A stretch of 64,000 bases of DNA from Echinometra lucunter (GCA_029962745.1 CM057151.1:39097136-39161135), one strand, 5' to 3'; numbered from the stretch's first letter, positions 24,962 through 37,805 are shown. Numbers and translations are program-made. Notes: generated by a model not told the origin, from the sequence alone.

Positions 24962-25362
24962 CCTACAGATCTTCTCATATCTCTCTAAAAATGTTTTATA
25001 TGAATTATTGATTTGCGTTGATAGCCCACATTGTGCATTAAGAATGATACAAATCAAAGTAACAATTTTATTTTTGTATCTTATATTTTATGTTTGTATG
25101 AATATGAAGGAAATGAGTCTATATGTATTCATGTGAAACCTGCATTCATGTAACTTGTTATTGTGCATCTTTTTATTTTTTAATGAAGCAAAAATTACTT
25201 GGATTAATTTGAGAATGAAATGGAGGATAAGAAGGATATCGTACCATTACCAAAATACCTATATGGGCAGTTGCAGGACCATGTTGTATATTGCCTATGC
25301 AAGTTGTGATTGTATGTCCATTATTGTGTTTGCACATTTCAAAAGAAAAAGCACTTGCTTAA

Positions 25363-25777
25363 CCCATAGAGGTACAGTGCCTCCTTTAGGAGACGCTTTT
25401 GCAGTATCTCCTGATCCAGAATGCTGGGCATTACATACTATACATGAGCAGAAAGAGAAAATTCACTGAAAGTTTGAGTCCATTCCCAATGCAGTATGTT
25501 GTTCCGTTTTCGAATTAGAGCAGTTTAAATGTAGCATAACTAATCATAACTCTGTAAATTTGCAACGCATTGAATATTATATAATCACTATTTCCGTATT
25601 CAAATTGGCAGTTTCAGCTTAAATTTTGCAATCATGATTCATTTTGGTTCATGTTATATCTATATTTCTTTTTTTCAAATTGTGTAAGAGTGGAAAAAAA
25701 TTATATTTGTTGCCAATTTGAGGATTAATTTGAGCATGATTAATTTAGACCTCTTAGAAGCTCTGTACTTCTATGGG
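25363..25777. mobile_element. TTAA-flanked MITE, family A copy (piggyBac-like ends)
   Basis: TTAA at 25359-25362 and 25778-25781 flanks inverted ends CCCATAGAGGTACAG and CTGTACTTCTATGGG (one mismatch). Length (415) and internal ATGAGCAGAAAGAG resemble the copy at 59823-60231. Confidence 0.82.
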
Positions 25778-26005
25778 TTAATATCTCAGCACAAACTAAG
25801 TTTCCACCAGAAATATCAGGAGCACTCTATGTCTGGCTGGAACACATTTAGTACATTGATATTTATGTGACACAAACCCCTTATATTATTACATGTGCAA
25901 GCAGTGGATGGAGTTTATTTTTCCTTAAAAACATTTCATAGGTCCTCCAATTTGAGAAAAAAAAAATGGAATGATTCTGCTGTTTCCTCTGATTCTTGAC
26001 AATAG

Positions 26006-26425
26006 GGAGCGAGTTGGCTCAGTTGGTAAAGTGTCTGCCTGTCGAACCAAGTGGTCGTGGGTACGAGTCCAACCAAGGCGGATGACTGAAGTCTGCATTG
26101 TGTGTGTTAATGTTTCATAGACACAGGCTATTTTACAGTGGAAAACACCCTGTCCCTCGGATAGGACTTTAAATGGAGGCCTCGTGTAGAGGAAAGTCAC
26201 CACCTTTGCACATTAAGAACCCTTTGCACTATTCGTATAAGAGTTTGGGAAACCGTGGTGTAGTGCTTCACCTACACACCCCCAATCAGTAATATCAGAG
26301 AAGAGACCTTAGGGTTACAGTGATTCAGTTCGCTTTTCATCTCCCAGGCACAGGTGATGCCAAACAAACAGTAATAATAATAATGATAATAATAATCGTC
26401 ATCATCATCATCATCATCATCATCC
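26006..26425 (+). mobile_element. tRNA-derived SINE
   Basis: A tRNA-like head at 26006-26076 contains an A-box-like TGGCTCAGTTGG and a B-box-like GGTACGAGTCC. An unrelated body follows, with an (AAT)n/(ATC)n end near 26372-26425. Confidence 0.75.
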
Positions 26426-26648
26426 CTATTTAGAGGCTGTGTTAGTTAGTATGGCAAAAAGGCTGAACCAAGAGAAAAATGAGAGTGTGACTCATGGCAA
26501 AGTGGGGTGAAAAACAACCACTTTTATTGGATGGAAGTCTTGTCAATGCAAAAGTTTGTTGAAGAGTCTTTTGGATTATAAGAAAGGTAATTGCTCTGTT
26601 GCACAAACTGCTAAATTTAGAAGACAGTATGGAATGATGATAGTGCTG

Positions 26649-26872
26649 GCCAGGTGGGTGTTTTACAAAGAGTAAAGTTGGACATAAGAGTCATGCCTAA
26701 GCACCAATGCGCATCTGGTATATAGCGCATAAACTCATTGATAGAGATCCCAATAGCACGTGTCCCCTGAGCACGATCTGACCAGTGAAGTGATGTGTAA
26801 TATACAGCATGCAACTTGGAATTCAAGTGCAACTTTAAGTCCAACGTAACTCTTTGTGAAACACCCCCCTGG
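26649..26872. mobile_element. Palindromic MITE, family F
   Basis: GGTGTTTTACAAAGAGTAAAG and CTAACTCTTTGTGAAACACC-type ends are inverted (left at 26655, right ending 26872). GTTGGACATAAG pairs with TTAAGTCCAAC. Confidence 0.75.
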
Positions 26873-28180
26873 TCTTATTGAAATGAAAATATGATTTATT
26901 AGCAGTAGGATTCTGGGCAATCTGGAAATATGAATCATGATACTGTGAGCTGAATTGCATTTCCATACTCTTGCATTTGGTAAAAATGCCTTTTTATTGT
27001 AATATATATCAGTAATCATATGTGAGAATCTTAATTTGTGCACAATAAACACCAAAACAAAATCAACAAGCTTTATTATGTAACTACAATCAAAGAAAAG
27101 CAAATTGGGACAGTTGTTCTTGCAGTATGCCAATCACAGCACATGCACAATTATGGGCTTCTTCCTGCCCTATATATTTTGATATCTTCTGATTTTATTT
27201 GATTGATTTTATAAGGAAAACAAATGCCAGCCACGTGTCTATTCTTGAGTCAAGTTTAGTTGAAAAGCAAATTGAAATGTACAAAACGATTGGGATTACT
27301 GATCATGATCTAAATTACCATTTGTCGGTTATGTCGTATAGTGGATATCCAGAAGACATTTGGAATTAGTCAATATAATATATGGTATGTTTCTTAGGAA
27401 AGGAAACAAGACTTTCCCCATCACTTGATGAAGAAATGATTATGTCCTAATAAAGTCATATAATTCATGTAAAAGATCAATTCCTTCTCTTTCACATGTT
27501 ACTAAATGTGTTATGATATGCATGCGTGAATATGAAGGGTATATCAAGTGATTACATTCGAAATTAGTTTGTGCATTGAGGTTTTTGATAATGTAATTTC
27601 ATTAGATTACCGTACAATAACCAAAAATAAAGACAATGAGTGACCATTTATGATGTTCTTTTATTCATCAGTCAAAACTTTGGTGCTTTTGAAATGAGAC
27701 TGGGGTCCATATTTAGCCCCATAGTCCTTCTACATAACCTCCTCCCATGTCTGTCCACTCTAATGAAAGCAAAGAGATGATCATGATGTTGATCACTACT
27801 ATTGGGCAAAAATCACTTTTGGCCTTGGTGGTTTAAAACTGTTGTAAAATAAACTTGACTGTCGAAAAGCTCCATAATGAGAATTCTGGTGTGATATGAA
27901 AGAAGAAGAAATTGTCCTTTTTGTCATGAATTATCATAATTATGTTTGCCTACGTTTATTCCAAGAGATATTGTAGGAGTAAGTTTGGTTTCCTCTCTTT
28001 CTTTTAAGTAACCTACTGCAATTATGAAAATGAACAGATTTCAATGTAAATGTATTTGTTTTATTGTGTGGATATTGAAAGTGATATACTACCTACTATG
28101 ATCATCAACTCTGCATAAAAGTGTATGAATTGATGGTGTTTTAGTTCTTCATAGATATTGGGAGTAGATGGAGGAAGAAA
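26873..28180. other. Intergenic stretch, no gene seen
   Basis: AT-rich sequence with no supported exon, RNA gene or clear repeat structure. Confidence 0.45.
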
Positions 28181-28568
28181 ACCAGGCCCCTAAAGCTCCG
28201 CCATTTTGTCGAGATCCATTAGAAGGTCGAGATCCATTAGAAGGCCGACCTAAGCATCCATCAATATTTATGAGCAAAAATGAATAATTCATTTTGTAAA
28301 AGGATTCTAAGGAATCGCGTGCGTTTGTGCATGTTTTAAAACATTACGCCCATCATCAGCTAAAAATATGCGCAACAAATGCGCATTAAATCAAAGTATC
28401 ATAATAAAAGTGATACGCGCCACACGCGCAGTAGATATGAATAATGCAACAAAAACGGGTGCTTAGGTTGACCTTCAAATGATCCGAAAGAGGCGGGGCC
28501 TAATGCCATTCATGTAATGATATAAGCGCATGCTGCTTTTCGTCTAGTAAATTTATTATATGTCTATG
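28181..28568. repeat. Dispersed repeat, family I copy 1
   Basis: Runs from CCAGGCCCCTAAAGCTCC to CGTCTAGTAAATTTATTA. A second copy in the same orientation lies at 29522-29910, about 1.34 kb away, with conserved GATCCGAAAGAGGCGGGGCC. Confidence 0.85.
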
Positions 28569-29002
28569 AAGAAAACTCTAATGTGATCCCATGGAATTGC
28601 ATTTACCTAGAAGATGGCAAAAATGTCATGGTATTCAAGCCAAATGCTAGCATTCTTCCATCAGAAACAATTCCTAAATAGTATTTCTATGAATTTCAGA
28701 GAGTATATAGATTTTTATGAAAACTTGTGCAATGAAATGTTGTTGTGGGAAAGACGGCAAGCGTTATTGAGAAGGAACTTGCAGCGTCTTCATTTTTTCA
28801 ATTTCCGATGTTAACTGTAGTAGATCTGTGTGTTATGGAATGAAAAACTGTTGAACATCATGTCTTCATGATGATAATGTGAAAATGGGTTGAGGGTGTT
28901 ATTTAAAAAATTCAAGGTTCCAAAAATATGGCATCTCTAACATTTTTTCCTTCTTTCCTTAATCTGAAAGCTTCTTTACTGAAAGGTTTAATAAAGGGGT
29001 GG

Positions 29003-29278
29003 CAGAGTTACTAGTGTGTTGTTTGACAAAGTCTTTTAGAGGTGTTGTGGTCCAGTGGATAAGTCTCCGGACTTTGAACCACGAGGTACGGAGTTCAAAT
29101 CCCTGCCACAGCACTAATGTCCTTTGGCAAATGGGTACCTGGCAGGAACTATTTCCTTGAAATGCTTATGCGCTGTAAAAGGCTGCCAGGCTAAAGCCAG
29201 GGTAATAATATCCAAAGTCCTTTGGAAGCGCATAGAGACGTTAGATAATAACGTGATATGCGCTATACAAGAACAGAA

Positions 29279-29319
<41 letters not shown>

Positions 29320-29520
29320 TGTTTATATAGAAATTAGGGGGAGGGGTTTCTTTACAAGATTGAAGAAACCTAACTTATGTTAAGTTTTGATAAAGGGATG
29401 GCAGAGTTACTAGTGTGTTGTTTGACAAAGTCTTTTAATTACTATTCTATATAAGAAATTAGGGGGAAGGGTGAAAGCTTCTTTTACAAGATTGAAGAAA
29501 CCTAACTTATGTTAAGTATT
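29003..29520. repeat. Tandem duplication split by a SINE
   Basis: GGCAGAGTTACTAGTGTGTT with TTTGACAAAGTCTTTTA occurs at 29001 and 29399. GAAATTAGGGGGA with ACAAGATTGAAGAAACC occurs at 29331 and 29457. The SINE at 29040-29330 lies inside the first unit. Confidence 0.75.
29040..29330 (+). mobile_element. tRNA-derived SINE with (ATT)n tail
   Basis: The tRNA-like head GGTCCAGTGGATAAG with GAGTTCAAATCC (B-box) is followed by the body GGTACCTGGCAGGAAC and TAGCCAGGG-type sequence. It ends TATGCGCTATACAAGAACAG plus (ATT)n. Related partial copies lie at 5735, 35762, 50258 and 54474. Confidence 0.85.
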
Positions 29521-29521
29521 A

Positions 29522-29910
29522 ACCAGGCCCCTAATGCTCCGCAATTTTGTCCAGATCCATTAGAAGGCCGACCTAAGCAGCCATCAATGTTCATGATAAA
29601 AAATGAATAATTCATTTTGTAAGATGCTTCCAACTAGTAGCATCTGTTTGTATACGTTATAAAACAAAACACGCATCAGCTTAATGCATGCGCAGTTAAT
29701 GCACAATAAATGCGCATTAAATCAAAGTGTCACAATAAAAATGATACACGCAAAAGATACGAATAATGCAACAGTCTTATCGATATCATGGCAATAACGG
29801 GTACTTATGGGCCCCTTCAAATGATCCGAAAGAGGCGGGGCCTAATGCCATTCGCGTAATGATATCCGCGTGTGCTGCTTTTCGTCTAGTAAATTTCTTA
29901 TAAGTCTATG
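29522..29910. repeat. Dispersed repeat, family I copy 2
   Basis: Direct-orientation partner of 28181-28568, with the same borders and most internal motifs. It ends CGTCTAGTAAATTTCTTATA. Confidence 0.85.
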
Positions 29911-29987
29911 CTATTAACCCACTGATCACTGAATTCACTCATTCCCATAGACTAAGAGTACATGAACCATGCAGTTTCTTTAAGCAA

Positions 29988-30518
29988 TAGCCCCGTTCAA
30001 ATATGAACCAATACTGCAATATTTCCAATGCGCATCGGTAAGCGATTTCCCTTGGACACCGTTCATATTACAGGCAAAATATGGTTATATTACCGTAATA
30101 TTGCAGTATTCTCCCTTTCACCCCTGTTCATATTCACATCCGCATTATTACGGTATTCTGTTCTTTCAGCAAGTCCCACATTGCAATCTGGTTACCCAGT
30201 GTACAATACGCATTCAGCTAAGGGTCATACCCATTGAAAAGATGCTGCGCTCCGCTGCACAAGACATAAATGTTGCTCCTAATTTGCAGATGCTGTTCAT
30301 ATACACCAGATATCCGCAACATTAGGGTAATATTACCAGGTCTCAAAGCGTAAAATAGGCGTCAAATATGTGCGAAATAAGTGTAAAATATGAGGAAGCA
30401 AAATATTGCAGTATTCGGTGGGAGCTGTTCATATTACCAGTAGTCCAAAGTGTATGGGTAAAACAGGCAAAGCATTTGTGCCCATCTTGCGGATAGGTGG
30501 GTTATATGAACGGGGCTA
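29988..30518. mobile_element. MITE, 531 bases, inverted ends TAGCCCCGTTCA
   Basis: Begins TAGCCCCGTTCAAATATGAA and ends TTATATGAACGGGGCTA. Internal GTTCATATTA motifs repeat several times. Confidence 0.75.
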
Positions 30519-31748
30519 ATGAGTCATTATGTTGATTTCTCATGAATTTAAGTTGATAATTTTTTATAGCACACATGACTCCAAAGTCATACACTCCCTT
30601 GAGCATAAGCAGCATAACCAGAAGTGAGACTGCAAACAAATTCTGTGAACAGACTTCCTTTTTGTGTACATAATAGAATATAAATATGATTGTGATATTT
30701 ACCCTTTGAAGTCATTTTAAGGGACTTATGCAGGATTATTTAATGAAATAAAACTAAAAACTCTAATGATTAGGGTCATTCGAAGCAAAATGTTCAAACT
30801 TCGAAGTCATCTTTCAAATCTTATGGTTACCATAAAATGTAGATTTTTATATAGATTGTTCTGTATTATTCCTATTAATTTCATTTTTAGTTTCAAATAC
30901 ATAGATAAAATAAATTATTGAAATATAAAATAAAAAAATGGGCAGACTGCAAATCTGGTATAAAAAGGAATTATTGAAAAGTAAAAGCTTTAAAACCTCT
31001 TCTTTATTAGGCTATTCATGTTTGATACATGTGTATTTGTTTGTTTGTTTGTTTAACAATGAGATGTGATCTGAAGATCTTTTACGTCCCCTAGAAACTG
31101 AGTTTTTACATGAAATGAAAAATCAGAGTAAAACTTAATAAAGATGTTTTTCAAGCTCTTGTGTGCTTTTTATTGTAATCTCTGTAGTAAATGCTGCTCT
31201 ATATCTGTTCTGATGCTGTAAACACTTTGCAATTCTAAAGTATCGTCTGTGGTACATATTTGCACTAGATCATTTGCTGTTGCTAAAGTTTTACTTGCAA
31301 AATAGTTATCATGACAAAAGAAGTTGTATTTATGTAAATGCAAGATATTATGTGTTGAAAGGTATTGATAGTATTATGGAAGAGAAGAGTCAATAAATAT
31401 TGAAACTTTTGATGTAGTCTGTCTGATATATTTGTGTCCTTTCATTTTCTAAAGAGTGTGTCATATTATAAGTTTCATCATTTGAAATTCCACTGATTAA
31501 CTCTATCCATGTAAATAGTAGAAATGATAGATAAACCTCATCACTTTTAAAATTAACACATAAGTAGTTATGTTTGAACTTGGTTAGGTTTCACTCTACA
31601 CATTTTTTTTTTACAAATCTGTATAATTAGGCCTATGTGCGAGACAAAAAGCATGTACCTCCACAGGAACAGATTCTATTTGAAATGATAAAATCTCTGT
31701 GCTTAAAGTAAATAGAGTGAATTTTGGTGTGCGCCCTTGAAATAAGAA
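30519..31748. other. Intergenic stretch, no gene seen
   Basis: AT-rich, with a short (TTTG)n at about 31038. No coding signal supported. Confidence 0.45.
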
Positions 31749-32222
31749 AATTATTACTGCAAGGAAATTAGATTCAGATCGGCTGTTTATTGCAGAATTG
31801 AATATCTGAAAGATTAGCAGTTTAAAATTGAAAGAATAGCAATGCTTTGACAGAAGCATCGTCAAATTCCTTACACTCTAAAAAAAATAAAATAAAATAA
31901 AATACTTTTAAAAAAATTATTACTACAAGGAAATTGGATTCCGATTGGCTGTTTATTGAGGAATTGAATATTTGAAATATTAGCAGTTTAGAATTGAAAG
32001 AATAGCGATGCTTTGACAGAAGCATTTTCAAAATACTTACACTCTAAAAAAATAATAATAATAAAATACTTTTAAAGAATAACAAATTATTACTACAAGG
32101 AAATTGAATTCCGATTGGCTATTTATTGCAGAATTGAAAATCTGAAAGATTAGCAGTTTAAAATTTAAAGAATAGCAGTGCTTTGACAGAAGCGTGGTCA
32201 AAATCCTTGCACTCTAAAAAAA
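31749..32222. repeat. Tandem repeat, about 169-base unit, nearly three copies
   Basis: Units starting at about 31749, 31917 and 32087 share AAGGAAATT.GATTC.GAT with GGCT.TTTATTG, then TGCTTTGACAGAAGC and ACTCTAAAAAA. Each contains an ATTGGCT-like or ATCGGCT motif. Confidence 0.88.
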
Positions 32223-32924
32223 GAAAAGATAATACTTAAATACTTTTTTCAAAAACTAATGGATGTTTGAAGGGAAGCATTGTCAGGAAAGGGAAAATAA
32301 GCGGTGAGAAAGAAAGATGGACTCTATATTCTGTGGTCACATAGGATGTGCATAGTCCCTGAAAAATAGCAATCCAACATAGTAATCAAAAGCAATACAA
32401 GTACTAGTTCAGTTTTCACGTTTTTGGCTAAGGGAAACCGTCCCAAAGAGTGTAACCGGCAAAACCTACATACCTATACAAATTGTCAATCGAACTGTAG
32501 CCGTTATAGGTTTAGACCCAAGAGCCCGCCCCCCCCCCCCCTTCCCTCCCCAATGACCCCCAAGTCGGGTCGATGTCACCCCATAAGCCCATGCACTAAA
32601 TGTTGTCAGAAGGTTGTAATGTACATTTTGAACCTGGAAAATATAAAATAACGTTTTCTTTGAAAAGATGTCGTCTACCCCCCCCCCCTTAAAAAGAGGG
32701 GATGGTGGGATCAACAAGATTATTCAGAAAGGACGACGTACTAGTATTGCTGAATATCACAAAAGGCCAACTTTTCCATCGAGAAAGGCTTGTCAGGTTG
32801 ACCCTCTGTTATGTCTGAAAGCATCTATGGAATGATTCAGGGGAAGGTACAATCGGGAGAAAATCCTAAATTTAAGAAAACACCCCCTCCCACAACAGTG
32901 ATATACTCCTTGTATAACGTTTTA

Positions 32925-33150
32925 CAGTTGCTGAGTCCAAGACTTGGAACGGCATCCCACTTTCAATAAAGGGAAGCTGCCAGTATTCCCTCCTTCAAAA
33001 ATTCCTCAAAACTTACTTTTTTCCCCACAATAATATACTTCACGTAAAATGTAAAAGTTTTGTTCTCTTCTTCAAATTTCTCTGTTTGTACGCGCTGTGG
33101 TACTTATTGTTAGCGCTCCTAATTATTGTCAATATTATTATTATCATTAT
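32925..33150 (+). mobile_element. LINE 3' stub, plus strand
   Basis: A frame from about 32930 reads TWNGIPLSIK and LLQKFLKTYFF, the ORF2 C-terminal signature of CR1/L2/Jockey-like elements. ATTATTATTATCATTAT at 33122-33150 looks like the 3' tail. Confidence 0.6.
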
Positions 33151-33790
33151 ACATCTAGTCAGAACGGAGACCCTTGACAGACCACTGAGAGACCAAAAAT
33201 TGGCAAGATCTCTCAGCAGTCTCCAAGACCAGAGAAAAATAATGTCTCTGGGGAATGGCTCTAAAAACCCTTGAAAGATCATGGAAAAACTGAGAAGTAA
33301 TTTTCCAGCAAAAGTTCTCAGAGATCTCTGTGGGACCTTGAAGATCACCAAGCATTCACTGAATGACCAAAAAGACTATTAAAAGATCACTGAAAGATCA
33401 TCTAACAGAATGACTGAGATCTTTGAGAGATCAATTAAAGATCTCTGAAAGACCGACCGAGATCTCTGAAAGAACTCTGAGAGAACAACTGAGATTTCTG
33501 TCAGACCATTTAACACAAATTCTCTGAGAGACTGTCGAGAGATCATTGTAAGACTAGTAAGACCATTGAGCGCTCAGAGAGAGAGATCACTGAAAGACCA
33601 CTGAAAGACCGCTGAAAGATTGTTTTGAACCGTTTCAAAAAGTTTTAGAGACCACGGAGACCAGGAAGACCACTGCGAGATCAGTCAGGAATCGTGAAAG
33701 ACCTCGAAGATCATTGAAAGTTCATTGAAAGACCATTGAAAGATCAAGCAATTTTCATGGACTTTCAGTGGTCTTTCAGCGGTCTTGCTC
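33150..33790. repeat. Degenerate minisatellite rich in GATC and GAAAGACC
   Basis: Variants of a 12-16 base unit (GATCACTGAAAGACC, GATCTCTGAGAGAC, GAGATCATTGAAAGACC) run without clear borders for about 640 bases. Confidence 0.8.
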
Positions 33791-33913
33791 TCTGTGGAAT
33801 GGGAGTTTAAGCCCAACATTGAATAGATGATTAGAACACGCCTGATTTTAATGCACTTATGGGCCCCTGTCCAGGAAAATATATATGCAACAAATTATAT
33901 CTTTAAAAAAAAT

Positions 33914-33945
33914 CAAGATAAGATAAGATAAGATAAGATAAGATT
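33914..33945. repeat. (AAGAT)n microsatellite
   Basis: Six uninterrupted AAGAT/AGATA units. Confidence 0.9.
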
Positions 33946-33949
33946 TTAT

Positions 33950-35760
33950 CGACTCTATCGACCCTCTCGGGTTATGAGAGAACAAACATAATGTAAATAA
34001 CATTAAATTACATGCAGTCAACATTGGTGGGGAAGAACATCATTATGGACAGAATGCAAAATCGGCTCATAAATCAGTGAAAGTTTTCACCATCGCTAAT
34101 CATTAGAATACTGTAGCCATATCTCATTTGGGAGAAGGAAAGTCGCAAGGGGGAGGGGTCCTATTAGGCGAATTGGTTGCATATTTTAACAAAGAACTAA
34201 TACCCATGAATTGCCGAATTCGTTTTAAATGCTCGAATAAAAATCTAGCACTTAAATATGGGAATAGTGGGGGCGCTTGTTTTCCCACCCCCCTCCCCTT
34301 TGTTCCGATTTTCTACGCCATGGGCCTTATCTTATCTATTATGCAATTATGCAGCATCGTACGACTTTATGGCCCTATATACTATCTCAAGTTGCCTAAT
34401 GAAGTTTTATGGTCAATTAGCTTTTAATTACGTCTCTTTTGAAACATATTTTTTCATTGCGCTCTAAGATAACCTAGCTATATATTTTTCAAGCTAAACC
34501 TTTCATGAACCTAATGATCATGAAAGCCAAGTTGGATCCTTGACCTCTTGCAAGCATAGTATTCCTCTAACAAGCATTCCCCTAGCTCCCCCACCCACTC
34601 ACTCACACACACACACACACTCCCACACACCCTAACACACCCTCACACACACACACACACACGTATACAATGGGAGAAAATTTCCTACACTGTATATCTT
34701 TTTGTTAAAATCTACATAAAAGTTCCTTCACACCCTAAGTACACAGCGAATAGCTATTAACCTTGCAAATAGCAAATAGTCTGGATATAACAGATAAGAT
34801 GAGCTTTATTATTTAGGGCTTAATGTTTACGAACTTATCAATAATGTATCCAAATGTAATCCCTCTATGGGCCCTACACCCTGGGCCTACACCTCCCAGT
34901 ACTTCCCTGGGTATATAGTCCTAATGAAATAATGACCACCACAAAAGATCTCACGCCGCCCGCACTTTTGCAAATTCAATTTTGGATGTCCCTGTGAAAA
35001 GACGAAACAGGAGTAAGGGTAAATGACTCAATTATTATAATTCCAAATTACATTCTGGTTCATGTATACCTCATCAAATAACTCATTTCCCGTTCTTTCC
35101 CTTTGACAGCACGAGCATGATTGGTAAATTACGCATGACCGAATTCGGACAGATTGAAATGGCAGTGTCAGAAATTCATTTATCCTAACTTTAAGTTGAT
35201 GGATCACTATATCAATTTTACGAGATAGGAAATGATTTAGGATTAATGATTAACAAAAATATACATCAATGGGAAGCTCAGAGTCTCCTCTTAAATATGA
35301 GTAGAAAGATCATACATGACCGAGGAGGCGAGGAAATACATATTGGTATTTTGTCAATCTCGTTTCTGACAATGTCACTTTAGACTGACTGAAATCAAGT
35401 CATTGCAGATTTAATTGATAAACATTTTTGTGTCACCTGGAGGAGGAGAAAACAAACCTTTCAATGATGTCTGATTTAATCGAACAAAAACAAAAATAAA
35501 AACAAAATGGAAATGTACAGAAATGTACGATAAACTTGTATTTTCTTTTTGCAGGGACACCCTGTGTCTCTTGGTGTGTATCCAGAACTTGACCTCAGAA
35601 GGGGCGTAATATTTTTCGAGCAATCTTTGAATTCAATTATAGCTGCTTTTTTTCCCCCTGGTTGAAAATCTGTCGGGGAGGGTACAAATTGTCCTCCTAC
35701 ATACCCCTCCCTCAAATACGCTACAGGTGCTTTTCTGATGGTAAATTCATATTATACAAT
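33950..35760. other. Intergenic stretch, no gene seen
   Basis: Contains a (CA)n tract at about 34600-34665 and a C-tract near 34285. Short frames here lack homology or splice context. Confidence 0.45.
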
Positions 35761-35761
35761 G

Positions 35762-35992
35762 ATAATAATAATAATAATAATGATAATAATAATATTCCAT
35801 TCTTGCATATCATATTATCTAACGTCTCTATACGCTTCCAAAGGACTTTGGATATTATTACCCTGACTTTAGCCTGGCAGCCATTACAGCGCACAAGCAT
35901 TTCAAGGAATTAATTCCTGCCAGGTACCCATTTATCTCACCTGGGTCGAGTGTAGCAAATGTAGATTAATGTCTTGCCAAAAGACATTAATA
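35762..35992 (-). mobile_element. SINE fragment, minus strand
   Basis: Starts with the (TAAT)n tail, then TATACGCTTCCAAAGGACTT, GCCTGGCAGCCATTAC and GCCAGGTACCCATTTATCTC. This is the reverse complement of the body of the SINE at 29040; the tRNA-like head is missing. Confidence 0.75.
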
Positions 35993-36060
35993 CCAACAAA
36001 ATTCCAGATTTTCGTATACTGTATCTGAAATGATATGAAGTTTAGTCCTGCTGATAGATT

Positions 36061-36076
36061 CAGGGGCGTTGATCGG

Positions 36077-36114
<38 letters not shown>

Positions 36115-36350
36115 TTTGGGGGGTACACACTCAAAAAATAGGTCCTCAGCTTTATTTATTTATATATTTATTTATTTATTTTCGAGGGGGACACATCAAA
36201 AATTTGCGGACAAGCAAAAAACAAAAACAAAACAAAAACAAAAAGGGGGTCTTCAGCTTGAAATTTGGGGACATACCATACTGTGTCCCCCCCCCCCCAC
36301 CTTAAAGTTTCAGGGACGTACCCCCCTGTCTCCCCTGATTGACGCCCATG
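36061..36350. mobile_element. G/C-tract MITE, family L copy 1
   Basis: The left end CAGGGGCGTTGATCGG and right end TGATTGACGCCCATG form inverted-like termini. Inside lie (TA)n, runs of G and C, and an AAAACAAAAAC tract. Confidence 0.55.
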
Positions 36351-36636
36351 CACTGAAAAGACGAAATACAAAGTGGCCTTATGATTGAACATCATCTTCA
36401 TGTGTATGTCTGTATTATAGTGTACTCTAATTTTCGTTCCTCATTTTGTTATTTGGATACGTTTATGTCTTTGTAAATGAAATAATTTTAATATACACAT
36501 TTCTGTCACATCGATTAAGTGCCACAAGTATAGTTCTGCTTTTCATTACTCATGTGGAAATTAACTGCACTGAACTGAGTTAAATAAATTGTATGTCAAT
36601 ATCCATTATGTTCACTACATGACTCCATGCAAGCCA

Positions 36637-36924
36637 AGGGCGTCAACCGGTTCTGAGAAGTGGGGGGGGGGGGGGGGGACAATTAGCGAGGGAACGAAGA
36701 GACCGAGTCCGAGCTCGCGAAGTGAGCGAGGGGGAGGATGTGGGAGGGGGTGTCCCCCTGCCACGGTAGGGAGTTTTTTTGCATTCCTTGCTTGAAATAA
36801 TGCAATTTTGTGCATATTTACAGGGTCTTTTGTCTACTTCAAACGCTTCTTTTACTTCTGATCCCAAAAAGTGGGAGGACAAATGATATGATGTCCCCCT
36901 GTATCCCGCCTGTTGACGCCCATG
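36637..36924. mobile_element. G/C-tract MITE, family L copy 2
   Basis: Left AGGGCGTCAACCGG, right CCTGTTGACGCCCATG, flanking a G run of about 18 and internal GGACAAATGATATG. Confidence 0.55.
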
Positions 36925-37805
36925 ATGCAAGCTATACAGTGCGTATCAAAAAAAGGTAATCCAGATTTAGAGGATTGTTATTCCAAGGTTATTTACTGAA
37001 GCATATCTGAAAAAGGACAACTCTTCCTCTTTCCAGTGATGCCTCACTCGCATCACTGCTGTCACGCTTGAGTGAGTATATTGCTAATGAAAACGACAGG
37101 TACAAATCCCATTTTTTGCAAGTTTTGGAAAATGAATGAAGTGAATGCTTTCAGCGAGTTCACACACGATCAAGTGTGTTTACATTCCCGTTGAATTTGA
37201 CGAGTTAAATGATTTTTTTTTTCAACAATAATTTGAAAGATTATGCTCTGCTCATAAGTATTTGGCTATTGTCTTAATTTGTTGGTAATATCTTTGGGAA
37301 ATTGATGCCTTGTCGCAGCAGACTTCTCCCCGAACACTCGGTGCATTTTTTGTCAGACTAACTTGGGTTTTGGATTAGGCAAGTGCCATTGTCAGATGTT
37401 TCCTAACATTATTCCAGTTTGGGAAAAGAAATGCTGGAGACATTTCGGAAGATTTTCTCTAAAATTCTCATAAGTTCTCTGCAAATTCCTTTCCTTTTGG
37501 TGAAATGATGTAACCTTCAAAGCTGAAACTGTTATTTTTCAAGTTGTTGTTTTTGCTGTTGTTTATTTTATTTATTCACCGTTAAAAACAATATGTACAA
37601 TTGTGCCCGCAATCTGGTGGGAGCTGTTTTTTTTTTTTTCAGCAGGGCCGTGATAAAAAGAAACATTCAACAATGAATATAAACATGAAAAATGAAATCA
37701 ACAAACAAAAGATATGTAAATTACAGATTGAAACATATTTACAGGAAAACAAGAATAAAATCAAATCAATAATAAAGATAAGAAGAAAAAAAAAACATAT
37801 ACAAA

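Noticed and set aside
26006..26076. A functional tRNA gene
   Set aside because: A- and B-box-like motifs exist, but the sequence continues into a SINE body and the stems do not form a convincing cloverleaf by eye.
33150..33790. CRISPR-like array
   Set aside because: Units are degenerate, variable in length and lack unique spacers, and the host is clearly eukaryotic.
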